DNA from: Yoonia vestfoldensis
Lineage (GTDB): Bacteria > Pseudomonadota > Alphaproteobacteria > Rhodobacterales > Rhodobacteraceae
Assembly (NCBI RefSeq): GCF_002158905.1
Contig: NZ_CP021431.1
Span: 3,240,001-3,304,000 of the forward strand
DNA: 64,000 nt
Direction of reading: 5' to 3'
Part shown: in pieces, positions 1-9,136 of the stretch
Layout of the letters: every line of letters begins with the position of its first letter
Position numbering within the stretch: the first letter of the stretch is position 1
The notes under the pieces: model-generated
The model's database searches: none
Told to the model about the DNA's origin: nothing
The model's input: the letters and a program-made list of their open reading frames with translations, nothing else
Translations under genes and position numbers: made by a program

Positions 1-492
1 CAGGATCACGGCGATATAGGACAGTTTATGCAGCTGCTTCCATGTGGCCGGCCCGAGCTTGCGGATCGCCAGATTGTTCGAGGTTACCGCCAGCGGGATC
101 AACAGCACGAAGGCCAGCATCCCCACCGTCACATAGGGCCGCTTGACGATTTCGGTCCAGACACGCCCAAGGCTTTGGACATCCAGCACCGCGAAGACCA
201 GAAAATGCGCGACCACGAAGAAGAAGGCGCATAGCCCGATTGCGCGCCGAAACTTGATCAGGTTCACGCCACTCCATTGCCGCAGCGGCGTCACCACAAG
301 GCCCGCCACCAGCAAGATCAACGCGATTTCCCCATAGCTGCGTTCCAGCACGTTGATCGGTTCCACCAGATAAGGCCCCTGCTGGGTCAGCGCGCGCCAG
401 AATTCCCACGCGCCATAGGCCGCCGCCAATAGATAGAGCGGCCAAGCCGGAACCCTGCGCAAAGCGCCATTGATCCTTGCCGAGACTGTCAT
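1..492 (-). CDS. msrQ: MsrQ, heme-binding membrane subunit of the MsrPQ methionine sulfoxide reductase (3' end cut by window)
   Basis: Reading leftwards from ATG at 492, the frame stays open to base 1, giving about 164 residues of a YedZ/MsrQ-type membrane protein. It is hydrophobic, with segments such as PLYLLAAAYGAWEFW, ALILLVAGLVVTPL, LCAFFFVVAHFLVFAV and VGMLAFVLLIPLAVTSN, and the family's W-KQLHKLSY region with its His near the cut end. MsrQ is an inner-membrane heme protein that passes quinone-pool electrons to the periplasmic MsrP. The gene starts 26 bp after the msrP stop, the usual msrP-msrQ operon order. A different long frame over this stretch (26-562) has no membrane character and is a shadow. 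Confidence 0.9.
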   Translation of the reverse strand, partial: MTVSARINGALRRVPAWPLYLLAAAYGAWEFWRALTQQGPYLVEPINVLERSYGEIALILLVAGLVVTPLRQWSGVNLIKFRRAIGLCAFFFVVAHFLVFAVLDVQSLGRVWTEIVKRPYVTVGMLAFVLLIPLAVTSNNLAIRKLGPATWKQLHKLSYIAVIL

Positions 493-518
493 GAGCTATC
501 CAACCGGGTCCGCAGCCG

Positions 519-1421
519 TCAGATGAACACCGACAGGTCCATACCTTCGTATAAAGGCGCAACTTCGGGATAGCCGTTGAACATCAGCGTGTCGTGCCGG
601 GCCGCGAACAAGCCGCTGCCGATGCGCCGTTCGGTGGCCTGGCTCCAGCGGGGGTGATCCACATTGGGGTTCACATTACTATAGAACCCATATTCGCGGG
701 CATTGGCGATATTCCAACTGGTTGGCGGTTCTTCGTCGGTCAGGGTGATCCGCACGATCGACTTGATCGATTTGAACCCGTATTTCCATGGCACCACCAG
801 CCGGATCGGCGCGCCGTTCTGGTTGGCGATAGGTTCGCCATAGATGCCGGTCGCCATAATGGTCAGCGGATGCATCGCCTCGTCCAGGCGCAGGCCCTCG
901 ACATAGGGGAAATCCAGCACGCGGCGTTGCACGCCGATCATGTTTTCGGGCTGCACGACGGTCTCGAAAGCGACATAGCGCGCGCCCGCCTGCACACCGA
1001 CCTTGTTCAGGATATCGGCCAGTTCGATACCGTTCCAGGGGATGACCATGGACCAGGCCTCGACACAGCGGAAACGATAGATCCGGTCCTCGACGGTCAG
1101 ACCCGCCAGCAAATCGCCCAGCGCGTAATCGCCGGGACGGTCCACCATGCCATCCACGGTGATCGACCATGGCGATGTCACAAGCTGGTGGGCATTGGCC
1201 GCAGGATCACCCTTGCCGGTGCCGAATTCATAGAAATTATTATAATTGCGGATCTCCGCAAGCGTGTTGGGTTCCAGCCCTGACTGCGCATCCGCCATCC
1301 TGGGCACCAAACCGATCGCACCCAGCCCAGCGGTGCCCGCAAGAATCTGGCGCCGGTTCAGATAGGCGGCTTTTGGTGTGACATCTGCGGGGGTCAGCGT
1401 GTTCTTCCAGCGATAGGCCAT
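519..1421 (-). CDS. msrP: MsrP, periplasmic protein-methionine-sulfoxide reductase, molybdopterin catalytic subunit
   Basis: 300 residues of the YedY/MsrP sulfite-oxidase-fold family, close to the E. coli length (334). I chose ATG at 1421 ([11 protein letters not shown]) because GGAG lies 8 nt upstream and a twin-arginine signal ([17 protein letters not shown], residues about 20-37) follows at a normal distance; a longer frame to 1532 adds unrelated residues. The molybdenum ligand Cys sits in [15 protein letters not shown], followed by the family segment [13 protein letters not shown]. MsrP reduces methionine sulfoxide in oxidised periplasmic proteins and is exported folded by Tat. First gene of the msrPQ operon. 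Confidence 0.95.
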   Translation of the reverse strand: MAYRWKNTLTPADVTPKAAYLNRRQILAGTAGLGAIGLVPRMADAQSGLEPNTLAEIRNYNNFYEFGTGKGDPAANAHQLVTSPWSITVDGMVDRPGDYALGDLLAGLTVEDRIYRFRCVEAWSMVIPWNGIELADILNKVGVQAGARYVAFETVVQPENMIGVQRRVLDFPYVEGLRLDEAMHPLTIMATGIYGEPIANQNGAPIRLVVPWKYGFKSIKSIVRITLTDEEPPTSWNIANAREYGFYSNVNPNVDHPRWSQATERRIGSGLFAARHDTLMFNGYPEVAPLYEGMDLSVFI

Positions 1422-1696
1422 TGTCGGTCTCCGTTTCAGGTCGGTTACGTCTTTATACGACAAAAACCGGGAATGGTTTCTCACGATGCTGGCAGAGGAT
1501 GAAATATGCCAGTTTTTGCACGGGATTTTCACAAGTTTTCACGGGACAGTGATTTGAAATGACGCAAAGCGCTGGCTTAGGCCGCGCGCCCTTTGCGTCA
1601 AGCGGCATGAGCGGGAATCCCCCCTGATCCAGACCCAAACCACTGCGTAAAAACTGCGATGCCAAAGACAGGCATTTCCAATCAAAGGAACTTAAC

Positions 1697-2173
1697 ATGC
1701 TACGTAGAACTTTCATCGCAATCGCCACCACCACCGCCTTGTCGTCGGTTGCTTTCGCTGGCGGGCATTCCAAGGATATCGTGGATACGGCTGTCGAAGC
1801 GGGCACATTCACCACGCTGGTCGCCGCTGTCGAAGCTGCCGGTCTGGTTGAGACGCTGAAAAGCGACGGCCCGTTCACCGTATTCGCCCCAACAGACGAA
1901 GCCTTTGCCGCCCTGCCCGCAGGCACTGTCGAAGGCCTGCTGGCCGATCCCGAAGCCCTGGCCGCGATCCTGACCTATCACGTCGTCCCCGGTGCCGTGA
2001 TGTCGACCGACCTGTCGGATGGCATGACAGCCACCACTGTCAACGGCGCTGATATCACCATCGGCACGATGGGCGGTGTGACGGTCAATGGCGCGAATGT
2101 CGTGGCCGCCGATATCGCGGCGTCAAACGGCGTGATCCATGTCATCGACGCGGTGATCCTGCCACCGATGTAA
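1697..2173 (+). CDS. Secreted fasciclin (FAS1) domain protein
   Basis: 158 residues: a Sec signal peptide ([22 protein letters not shown]) followed by a single FAS1 domain. The H1 motif is visible as [18 protein letters not shown], the H2-like [13 protein letters not shown] follows, and the domain ends [20 protein letters not shown] 8 nt before the ATG is the ribosome site. FAS1 proteins mediate adhesion or ligand binding outside the cytoplasm; the ligand cannot be read from sequence. It stands alone, divergent from msrP and closed by its own terminator. Confidence 0.93.
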   Translation: MLRRTFIAIATTTALSSVAFAGGHSKDIVDTAVEAGTFTTLVAAVEAAGLVETLKSDGPFTVFAPTDEAFAALPAGTVEGLLADPEALAAILTYHVVPGAVMSTDLSDGMTATTVNGADITIGTMGGVTVNGANVVAADIAASNGVIHVIDAVILPPM

Positions 2174-2193
2174 GACCATTCGGTCTGAACAAG

Positions 2194-2222
2194 AAAGCCC
2201 CGGTCAGTGACCGGGGCTTTTC
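2194..2222 (+). terminator. Rho-independent terminator of the fasciclin gene
   Basis: A perfect GC-rich stem, AAAGCCCCGGTCA paired with TGACCGGGGCTTT around a very short loop, followed by TTTCG and TTTT, beginning 20 bp after the stop codon. Confidence 0.85.
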
Positions 2223-2263
2223 GTTTTCAGACGCTGCCGGAAGCGGGCGTTGATGGCGCTGAA

Positions 2264-2301
2264 GCCTCCGGCGGGGATATTTCGGCTCGGAAGATGCGAA
2301 A
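2264..2301 (-). repeat. Copy 1 of a 35-bp interspersed repeat (CGCATCTTCCGAGC...CCGCCGGAGGC)
   Basis: Read on the minus strand this is CGCATCTTCCGAGC, then CGAAATATCCCC and GCCGGAGGC. The same element occurs at 9059-9093 and 19186-19220 on the plus strand with one or two changes. All three lie in intergenic gaps (here between the fasciclin terminator and the clpB stop). Confidence 0.85.
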
Positions 2302-2311
2302 GGCTTTGGCC

Positions 2312-4924
2312 TTAATGCAACGGCAGGTTTGGCGGGGCGATCCGGCTGCTGGTGGCGACACGGTCGCCCACGATCAACCCATCGGCCCCGGCCGTGACCT
2401 TGATCACATCGCCGTCCATCACATCGCCGCCAAGGATCATCTCGGCCAGCTGGTCCTGCAAGGCGCGCTGGATCACCCGTTTCAGCGGACGCGCCCCGAA
2501 CACCGGATCATAGCCTTCATCGGCCAGCCATTGCAGCGCGGCATCATCCAGATCAAGGCTGATATTGCGCCCTGCCAGACGTTTGGCCAGCAGACCCAGC
2601 TGGATCGTCACGATCCCCGCCATGTCATCGCGCGCCAGACGGTCGAAGATGATGGTTTCATCCAGCCGGTTCAGGAATTCAGGCCGGAAATGCGCGCGTA
2701 CCGCATCCATCACATCGCGCTTGGCCGCGCTGGAATCGACCCCGTCGGGCAATTGGCTGAGCGCTTGCGCGCCAAGGTTCGACGTCAGGATGATCAGCGT
2801 CTGTTTGAAATCGACATGCCGCCCCTGACCGTCGGTCAAAACCCCGTCATCCAGTACCTGCAACAGCACGTTGAAGACATCGGGATGCGCCTTTTCGACC
2901 TCGTCAAACAGGATCACCTGATAGGGGCGGCGGCGCACGGCCTCGGTCAGCACACCGCCTTCGTCATAACCGACATAGCCCGGAGGCGCGCCGATCAGCC
3001 GCGCGACAGCGTGTTTTTCCATGAATTCGGACATATCGATCCGCACCATGGCGCTGTCATCGTCGAACAGATATTCGGCGACGGCCTTGGTCAATTCGGT
3101 TTTCCCGACGCCGGTTGGCCCAAGGAACAGAAACGACCCGAGCGGGCGGTTTTCGTCGTTCAAGCCCGCCCGCGCACGGCGCACGGCATTGGCCACGGCG
3201 CGCACGGCGGATTTCTGGCCGATGACGCGTTTGCCCAGCTCGTCTTCCATGCGCAACAGCTTGTCACGCTCGCCTTCCAGCATCTTGGACATCGGAATAC
3301 CGGTCCAGCGTTCGACCACTTCGGCGATCTGTTCGGGGCGCACGGCCTCTTCGACCATCAGATCATCGCTGGCTTCAACCTCGGCCAATTGCCGTTCCAG
3401 CTGCGGGATCACGCCGTAAGACAGCTCGCCCGCTTTCGCGAGATTGCCTTCGCGCTTGGCGATATCCAGATCGGCGCGCGCGCGGTCCAGTTTTTCCTTG
3501 GCGCCGCGGGTGTCTTCGAGCTTGTCACGCTCGGTCTGCCATTTCGCCGTCATCTCTGACGCGCGGTCTTGCACATCGGCGAGTTCCTTTTCCAGCTTGT
3601 CCAGCCGGTCCTTGGAGGCTTTGTCATCCTCTTTCTTCAACGCCTCGGCCTCGATCTGCAATTGCAGGATCTGACGGTCCAGCGCGTCGAGTTCTTCGGG
3701 CTTGCTGTCGACTTCCATGCGCAAGCGGCTGGCGGCCTCGTCCATCAGGTCGATCGCCTTATCCGGCAGGAAACGGTCGGTGATATAGCGGTGCGACAAG
3801 GTGGCGGCGGCGACCAAGGCCGCATCGGAAATCCGCACGCCATGGTGCAATTCGTATTTTTCCTTGATCCCGCGCAGGATGCTGATCGTGTCCACGACGG
3901 TCGGTTCCTCGACCATCAGGGGCTGGAACCGGCGGGCAAGGGCTGCGTCCTTTTCGACATATTTGCGGTATTCATCCAGCGTGGTCGCGCCGATGCAATG
4001 CAATTCGCCCCGCGCCAATGCAGGCTTGATCAGGTTGGCGGCATCCATCGCGCCATCAGCCTTGCCCGCGCCGACCAGCGTATGCATCTCGTCAATGAAC
4101 AGGATGATTTCACCGGCGGCGGTTTCGATTTCCTTGAGGACAGCTTTCAGCCGTTCCTCGAATTCGCCGCGATATTTCGCACCGGCGATCAGCGCCCCCA
4201 TATCCAGCGCCATCAGACGTTTGTTGCGCAGGGATTCGGGCACATCGCCATTGACGATGCGCAAGGCCAGGCCTTCGGCGATGGCGGTTTTCCCCACACC
4301 GGGTTCCCCGATCAGGACGGGGTTGTTCTTGGTCCGGCGCGACAGCACCTGCATCGCGCGGCGGATTTCCTCGTCGCGTCCGATGATCGGGTCGATCTTG
4401 CCTTGCTCGGCGGCTTCGGTCAGGTCGCGGGCGTATTTTTTCAGCGCATCGAAACTATCCTCGGCGCTGGCGCTATCGGCCGTGCGGCCTTTGCGGATAT
4501 CATTGATCGCGGCATTGAGCGCCTGTGCGGTGACGCCGCCGGCATCCAGCGCATCCTTGGCCTTGGATTTCACCAAGGCGAGCGCGGTCAGCAGCCGTTC
4601 GACAGGCACGAAACTGTCGCCCGCTTGTTTGGCGATCTTTTCAGCCTCGTCCACCACCTTGGCGGTCAGGTTGTCCAGATAGACCTGCGCGGCATCGCCG
4701 GTCACCTTGGGCATCTTGGCAAGGCTCGCATTGACAGCGCCCAGCACATCGGCCGGGCGGCCACCGGCACGGGTGATCAGGTTGGCGGCAAGGCCTTCCT
4801 CGTCATCCAGCAGGGCTTTGAGCAGGTGTTCGGGCGCCAGCCGCTGATGGCTTTCGCGCATTGCGATCGTCTGGGCGGCTTGAATGAAACCGCGCGACCG
4901 CTCGGTGAACTTGTCCAAGTTCAT
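2312..4924 (-). CDS. clpB: ClpB, ATP-dependent disaggregase chaperone
   Basis: 870 residues, full length for ClpB. Start ATG at 4924 ([13 protein letters not shown]) is preceded by AAAGGAGAG; the frame runs further upstream without homology. Domains in order: N-terminal Clp-N repeat (residues 1-145), first AAA+ domain with Walker A GEPGVGKT at 206-213, the long M-domain coiled coil (about 400-530), second AAA+ domain with Walker A GPTGVGKT near 605 and Walker [15 protein letters not shown], and the C-terminal D2-small domain. ClpB works with DnaK to extract proteins from aggregates after heat shock. It is a single-gene unit with a sigma-32-like promoter upstream. Confidence 0.98.
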   Translation of the reverse strand: MNLDKFTERSRGFIQAAQTIAMRESHQRLAPEHLLKALLDDEEGLAANLITRAGGRPADVLGAVNASLAKMPKVTGDAAQVYLDNLTAKVVDEAEKIAKQAGDSFVPVERLLTALALVKSKAKDALDAGGVTAQALNAAINDIRKGRTADSASAEDSFDALKKYARDLTEAAEQGKIDPIIGRDEEIRRAMQVLSRRTKNNPVLIGEPGVGKTAIAEGLALRIVNGDVPESLRNKRLMALDMGALIAGAKYRGEFEERLKAVLKEIETAAGEIILFIDEMHTLVGAGKADGAMDAANLIKPALARGELHCIGATTLDEYRKYVEKDAALARRFQPLMVEEPTVVDTISILRGIKEKYELHHGVRISDAALVAAATLSHRYITDRFLPDKAIDLMDEAASRLRMEVDSKPEELDALDRQILQLQIEAEALKKEDDKASKDRLDKLEKELADVQDRASEMTAKWQTERDKLEDTRGAKEKLDRARADLDIAKREGNLAKAGELSYGVIPQLERQLAEVEASDDLMVEEAVRPEQIAEVVERWTGIPMSKMLEGERDKLLRMEDELGKRVIGQKSAVRAVANAVRRARAGLNDENRPLGSFLFLGPTGVGKTELTKAVAEYLFDDDSAMVRIDMSEFMEKHAVARLIGAPPGYVGYDEGGVLTEAVRRRPYQVILFDEVEKAHPDVFNVLLQVLDDGVLTDGQGRHVDFKQTLIILTSNLGAQALSQLPDGVDSSAAKRDVMDAVRAHFRPEFLNRLDETIIFDRLARDDMAGIVTIQLGLLAKRLAGRNISLDLDDAALQWLADEGYDPVFGARPLKRVIQRALQDQLAEMILGGDVMDGDVIKVTAGADGLIVGDRVATSSRIAPPNLPLH

Positions 4925-5001
4925 GAGTCTCTCCTTTATAAAGCGCCCATTGGCGGACATGCCCGGCTTTGCGGCACATGCCCAATTGGGCCTCATCCCA
5001 T

Positions 5002-5030
5002 AAATGGGTGGACAGGATTGATTGCGCAAG
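5002..5030 (-). promoter_or_regulatory. Sigma-32 (RpoH)-type promoter for clpB
   Basis: On the minus strand, CTTGCGC (5030-5024) and ACCCATTT (5009-5002) are separated by 14 bp. The -10 matches 7 of 8 positions of the enterobacterial heat-shock consensus CCCCATNT; the -35 keeps the CTTG core. It lies about 75 bp upstream of the clpB ATG. A 12-bp palindrome GCCCAATTGGGC (4980-4991) falls in the predicted leader. Confidence 0.6.
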
Positions 5031-5075
5031 ACCCGGCCAGGGGCTAGACCGCTGGAAACCGCGAAAGGACCCGCC

Positions 5076-5792
5076 ATGCCTGATGACCGCCTGATCGTTG
5101 CCCTTGATGTGCCAAATGTGGTGGCCGGGCTGGAATTGGCCGCAAGACTGGGCGATGCCGTATCCTTCTACAAGATCGGGCTGGGGATGCTGACTGGCGG
5201 CGGTCTGGCACTGGCCAACGAGCTGAAACAGGATCAGGGCAAGCGCATTTTTCTGGACATGAAGCTCTTCGATATCGGTGCCACGGTCGAGGCCGCCGTG
5301 CGCGGCATCGCACAATTCGATCTGGATTTCCTGACCGTGCATGGCGACCCGCATGTGGTGCGCGCCGCAAGGCAAGGCGCGGCGGGGTCCGAGATGAAAA
5401 TCCTTGCTGTGACGATCTTGACCTCGCTGGACCGCGCCGATCTGGACGCGTCCTGCATCAAGGCCGGCGATCTGGCTGATCTGGTGCAGGAACGCGCGGG
5501 GCTGGCGTTTTTGGCGGGGGCCGATGGCGTCATCGCCTCGCCACAAGAGGCGGCTTTGATCCGCGCCCTGCCCGAATCCGCAGGCAAGCTGATCGTCACC
5601 CCCGGCGTGCGGCCTGTCGGCGCTGATCTGGGTGACCAGAAACGGGTGATGACCCCCGCCGAAGCCATCGCAAATGGCGCCGATCATGTCGTCGTCGGGC
5701 GGCCCATCTGGCAATCATCCGATCCCAAAGCCACCGCCGAAACCATCCTGCGCGAAATGTCATCGCCACAGGCGACTTTGCCCAATCATTGA
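5076..5792 (+). CDS. pyrF: Orotidine 5'-phosphate decarboxylase
   Basis: 238 residues, normal for PyrF. It decarboxylates OMP to UMP, the last step of de novo pyrimidine synthesis. The catalytic DxKxxD array is [10 protein letters not shown] at residues 61-70 (Lys63), and the phosphate-binding end is VTPGVRP...VVGRPI. ATG at 5076 was chosen because AAAGGAC lies 6 nt upstream and the protein then starts at the conserved IVALDVP strand. Divergent from clpB. Confidence 0.97.
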   Translation: MPDDRLIVALDVPNVVAGLELAARLGDAVSFYKIGLGMLTGGGLALANELKQDQGKRIFLDMKLFDIGATVEAAVRGIAQFDLDFLTVHGDPHVVRAARQGAAGSEMKILAVTILTSLDRADLDASCIKAGDLADLVQERAGLAFLAGADGVIASPQEAALIRALPESAGKLIVTPGVRPVGADLGDQKRVMTPAEAIANGADHVVVGRPIWQSSDPKATAETILREMSSPQATLPNH

Positions 5793-5797
5793 TTGAC

Positions 5798-6274
5798 CTA
5801 TTGCCCGTCGATCGGGGTTGTAGCCGCTGGCCCACCTTCCAGATCAATGATCAAAGCGCGCATTTCGGCAATTTCCAGCCGCTGGGCCGCGATGATCTCT
5901 TCGGCCAGTGCCACAACGCGTGGATCCTCAAGATCGGCGCGTTCACTGGTCAGGATCGCAATGGAATGATGCGGGATCATCGCCTTCATCCAGGCGATCT
6001 CATCAACGGTGGCCTGGCTGCGCAGCAGATATAAAGCGGCGACAAAGGCCAGACCGCTGCCCAGAAAGATCGCGGCATTCACGGCCTTGTTGCCATACAT
6101 GCCCAGCATGAACGACAGCATGATGACGGCCATCGCCGCCCCCATATACAGCGCCATCCATGCCCGCGTCTGGCTGAAATAGACGTGATCAAGCGCATAG
6201 CTGTTGAGATACATCAGGCCATACATGACCAGCGTCGAGGTGGCGATCATGGCGGCAAATCTGTAATACGACAT
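5798..6274 (-). CDS. DUF305-type small membrane protein
   Basis: 158 residues from ATG at 6274 (MSYYRFAAMIATSTLVMYGLMYLNSY), with GGAA 9 nt upstream. Three or four hydrophobic helices occupy residues 1-85, then a C-terminal DUF305-like segment with MIPHHSIAILTSERAD and a long helix LAEEIIAAQRLEIAEMR. DUF305 proteins carry the paired His/Met motif and are often near metal-resistance genes, but no function is established. The last gene of a possible run behind the NfeD-like gene (80 bp gap), convergent with pyrF. Confidence 0.75.
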   Translation of the reverse strand: MSYYRFAAMIATSTLVMYGLMYLNSYALDHVYFSQTRAWMALYMGAAMAVIMLSFMLGMYGNKAVNAAIFLGSGLAFVAALYLLRSQATVDEIAWMKAMIPHHSIAILTSERADLEDPRVVALAEEIIAAQRLEIAEMRALIIDLEGGPAATTPIDGQ

Positions 6275-6354
6275 CGCTTGTTCCTTTCTGTTCCCATGAC
6301 AGAACCGGATTTGCGCCGTATTCGTTCCGCTTTTCGCGGCTGCGATGCCGTAGC

Positions 6355-6627
6355 TTAATCGTTGATATCGGTTTCCCAGACCTTGACCTGCCCCTTGCGC
6401 AGCCGGAAAAACCGGCGCATCGCAAGATAGGACAGCAAGGACAGAAGCGCGAAGATCACCAGCATCAGCGCCAGACCGGTGGCGTTGATGCCAAACAGGA
6501 TCAGCAGCCCCATCAGCCCCGCCCCGACAGCGAATCCCAGAAAGATATAGCCCGGAATAAGGACCTCCAGCGTGGCAAGGATCAGCGCGCCCGACATCCA
6601 GACCCACCATTCAGCCCATAACATCAT
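6355..6627 (-). CDS. NfeD-like short membrane protein
   Basis: 90 residues with three hydrophobic helices (WWVWMSGALILATLEVLIPGYIFLGFAVG, GLMGLLILFGINATGLALMLVIFALLSLLSYLAM) and a basic tail. This is the short NfeD form that lacks the usual C-terminal OB domain. Its ATG lies 1 bp after the stop of the SPFH gene (TGATATG), so the two are translationally coupled. NfeD proteins pair genetically with SPFH/stomatin proteins in membrane microdomain homeostasis. Confidence 0.85.
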   Translation of the reverse strand: MMLWAEWWVWMSGALILATLEVLIPGYIFLGFAVGAGLMGLLILFGINATGLALMLVIFALLSLLSYLAMRRFFRLRKGQVKVWETDIND

Positions 6628-6628
6628 A

Positions 6629-7519
6629 TCACCGCCCCTTCAGCATCTTGAACGCATCGGCGAATGCATCCAGCGCATTGGCCGGCAGCACCACGGTCTG
6701 GTTGCCCTGACCTGCGCCCATCTTCGATATCGCCTCGACCTGTTTCAGCGCAACCTGATATTGCGCCGCTTCTAGGCCGTTTTCGGCAATGGCACCCGCG
6801 ACAACCTGCGTGGCATAGGCTTCGGCATCGGCCAGCACCCGGCGCGCCTTGGCTTCCTGCTCGGCGGCATAAAGATCGGCGTCGGCCTGCAATTCGACGG
6901 CGCGCTTCTTGCCCTCGGCCTCTGTCACCTGCGCGCGGCGGGCGCGTTCGGCGTTCAGCTGCTGCAACATGGCCGCGCGCGTTGCCTGATCCAGATTGAC
7001 GTCAAGGATTTCGGCGCGTGTCACCTCGATCCCCCAATCATCGACCTGTTGCGAGACTTGGTCGCGCACCGCCTCGATCAGGCGGCTGCGGTTGGCCTGC
7101 ACCTGATCCAATTCCATCCGGCCGATCTCGGAGCGTACGATCCCGGCCACAGTGGTAGAAATCGCAGCATCGACATCGCGGATGCGATAAACGGTCTTTT
7201 CAGGTTCGATGATCCGGTAGAACACAGATGTTTCAACCTGCACCAGCACGTTGTCGGACGTGATCGCATCCTGCGTCATCGGGGGCAATTGCCGCTCGAG
7301 GATGGAGACCTGATGGCGCACCCGGTCCAGAAACGGCACGATGAAATTGATGCCGGGGCCAAGCACCGATTGCAGGCGGCCAAGGCGTTCCACCACGAAC
7401 TTTTCCGATTGCGGCACGATGCGCACACCCGCCATGACGCAGATGATGATGAACACCGCCAGCAAAAGATAAACGATGTTCTGGCCAAAAAACTCTGCCA
7501 TAAATTGATCCACGGGCAT
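6629..7519 (-). CDS. qmcA: QmcA-type SPFH/stomatin family membrane protein
   Basis: 296 residues: one N-terminal transmembrane helix (NIVYLLLAVFIIICVMAGV) and a prohibitin-homology SPFH domain (about 30-190; VPQSEKFVVERLGRLQSVLGPGINFIVPFLD), then a coiled coil (ERARRAQVTEAEGKKRAVELQ). ATG at 7519 has AAGGA at 7 nt; a TTG one codon upstream is less likely. Members are anchored in the inner membrane with a large soluble domain and form oligomeric rafts. It lies 26 bp after the DadA-like gene, so may share its riboswitch-controlled transcript. Confidence 0.9.
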   Translation of the reverse strand: MPVDQFMAEFFGQNIVYLLLAVFIIICVMAGVRIVPQSEKFVVERLGRLQSVLGPGINFIVPFLDRVRHQVSILERQLPPMTQDAITSDNVLVQVETSVFYRIIEPEKTVYRIRDVDAAISTTVAGIVRSEIGRMELDQVQANRSRLIEAVRDQVSQQVDDWGIEVTRAEILDVNLDQATRAAMLQQLNAERARRAQVTEAEGKKRAVELQADADLYAAEQEAKARRVLADAEAYATQVVAGAIAENGLEAAQYQVALKQVEAISKMGAGQGNQTVVLPANALDAFADAFKMLKGR

Positions 7520-7545
7520 CAACGCATCCTTAAGTTGTGTCGCGC

Positions 7546-8802
7546 TCAGTTAGGCACGGTTGACGGCGATTGCAAATCAAACTGCGCCTTGCTGTTGCTT
7601 TTGAAGCGCGCGGCGATCGTCGCACCGATCGCATCGGCCGTCGCGGGGCTCAGCGTCCAGCCCAGGTGGCCGTGGCCGGTGTTATAGAACACACGGTCAT
7701 TGCGGCCCGGCCCCACCCGCGGCATCATATTGGGCATCATCGGACGCAGCCCCGCCCAAGGCACACAATTCTCGGTAGATACGTCCGGGAAATGGGTTTC
7801 GCACCATTGGATCAAGGGCCGGACGCGGCGTTCCAGAATATCGCGGTTTTCGCCGTTGAATTCTGCCGTGCCCGCAATGCGCAACCGGGTCTTGCCCAGC
7901 CGCGAGGTGACGATCTTGGCCTTGTCATCCAGCAAGGAGGTGCTGGGCGCCGCCGCCTGACTGGCCGCATCATCCAGATTGACGGTGATCGAATAGCCCT
8001 TGACCGGATAGACGTTCACGCGGTCGCCCAGCTTGGCCGCGAATTTGCGGCTGGCGACACCGGCCGAAATGACGATGCCGTCAAAACGGGCTTCATCCCC
8101 GCTTTCGACATAAACGCCATCGGGGCGGACATGCAGATCGGTGACCGGCGCGCCAAGGCGAAAGCTGACACCTTGCTTTTGCAGCCAATCCGCCAGCCCG
8201 ACGGTGAATTTGTGAATATCACCGGTGCTGTCGCTTTCGGTCCAGAACCCCCCGATGATATCGCCGCGCAGGGTCGGTTCGCGCGCCAGCACCTCGTCGA
8301 CGCTCAATTCATGACGCTCAAGGCCACCTTCGCGCAACAGCCGGTTGACCATGCGGGCATGGCGCAGGTCTTTGTCGGTCTTGTAGAAATGCAAGATACC
8401 CGCCGGGCTGAAATCGAAATCCACGCCGGATTTATCCGCCATTTCCGCCAGCCCCGCACGCGCGGCCACAGCCAGCCGGGCAGTCTTGACCGTGTTGGAC
8501 TTGTAATTGGGGATATTGCCCAGAAATTCCATCATCCAGCTGACCTTGTGCCAGCCCGGACGCGGATTCACGAACAAGGGCGCATCGCCCTGCAACATCC
8601 ATTTGATGCCTTTAAGAACGGTGGACCATTGGTTCCAGACCTCGGCATTGGACGCGCTCAGCTGGCCGCCATTGGCGAAACTGGTTTCCATTCCGGCGTA
8701 ACGCTGGCGGTCATAGACCGTCACGTCAAACCCGCGGATCATCAAGGAATAGGCAGTGGTGACGCCGGTAATCCCGGCACCGATAACAGCAATCGAAGGC
8801 AT
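7546..8802 (-). CDS. dadA: D-amino-acid dehydrogenase / glycine-oxidase-like FAD enzyme (DadA family)
   Basis: 418 residues of the DAO/DadA family. The N-terminal FAD-binding motif is VIGAGITGVTTAYSL and the C-terminal flavin motif is NTGHGHLGWTLSPATADAIG. DadA oxidatively deaminates D-amino acids with electrons to the respiratory chain. ATG at 8802 has GGAGAAATGCC upstream. The important context is the tandem glycine riboswitch 45-200 bp upstream: the gene is likely induced by glycine, which suggests glycine, or D-alanine plus glycine, as the physiological substrate. The symbol follows the family; the exact substrate is inferred. Confidence 0.88.
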   Translation of the reverse strand: MPSIAVIGAGITGVTTAYSLMIRGFDVTVYDRQRYAGMETSFANGGQLSASNAEVWNQWSTVLKGIKWMLQGDAPLFVNPRPGWHKVSWMMEFLGNIPNYKSNTVKTARLAVAARAGLAEMADKSGVDFDFSPAGILHFYKTDKDLRHARMVNRLLREGGLERHELSVDEVLAREPTLRGDIIGGFWTESDSTGDIHKFTVGLADWLQKQGVSFRLGAPVTDLHVRPDGVYVESGDEARFDGIVISAGVASRKFAAKLGDRVNVYPVKGYSITVNLDDAASQAAAPSTSLLDDKAKIVTSRLGKTRLRIAGTAEFNGENRDILERRVRPLIQWCETHFPDVSTENCVPWAGLRPMMPNMMPRVGPGRNDRVFYNTGHGHLGWTLSPATADAIGATIAARFKSNSKAQFDLQSPSTVPN

Positions 8803-8844
8803 GGCATTTCTCCGCCAATGGCGCTTGCGCGCATTTGCCCCCAC

Positions 8845-9005
8845 CGTTGCTGTGCCTGAGAGATTCACCCAGATCGCGGGGCTTGCTCCTTCGGCGGACC
8901 ATCAAAGGCCACTCTTCGGCGTGTTGCACCCCAACCGGTCCTTTTGCCTGAGAGTGACCGGGGCGGTTGCTCCTTCGGCGACGGACATCCGTTCTCTCCC
9001 GGATG
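8845..9005 (-). promoter_or_regulatory. Tandem glycine riboswitch
   Basis: On the minus strand two aptamers follow each other. Each has the conserved CCGAAGGAGCAA (8978-8967 and 8894-8883) and CTCTCAGGCA (8954-8945 and 8862-8853) cores, with GGGAGAGAACGG (about 9000-8989) opening aptamer 1 and GAAGAGTGGCC opening aptamer 2. This is the canonical two-aptamer glycine riboswitch. It sits directly before the DadA-like gene, with about 50 nt between aptamer 2 and the ATG. Confidence 0.95.
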
Positions 9006-9058
9006 GCGTGTGATGACATGGCCATAAGCCGGAACCCACCACGGCGCAAACAGATTTC

Positions 9059-9093
9059 CGCATCTTCCGAGCATAAATATCCCCGCCGGAGGC
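9059..9093 (+). repeat. Copy 2 of the 35-bp interspersed repeat
   Basis: CGCATCTTCCGAGCATAAAT followed by ATCCCCGCCGGAGGC; near-identical to 19186-19220 and to the reverse strand of 2264-2301. It lies between the glycine riboswitch and dinB. Confidence 0.85.
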
Positions 9094-9136
9094 CAGAAGT
9101 CTCTTTTTTACGCAACTGCCCGGTCTATGATGCGCC

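Noticed and set aside
26..562. 178-codon minus-strand frame at the left edge
   Set aside because: Wrong phase; the neighbouring frame from ATG at 492 encodes a clean MsrQ.
2207..3559. 450-codon open frame opposite clpB
   Set aside because: Antisense shadow of clpB; begins inside a terminator.
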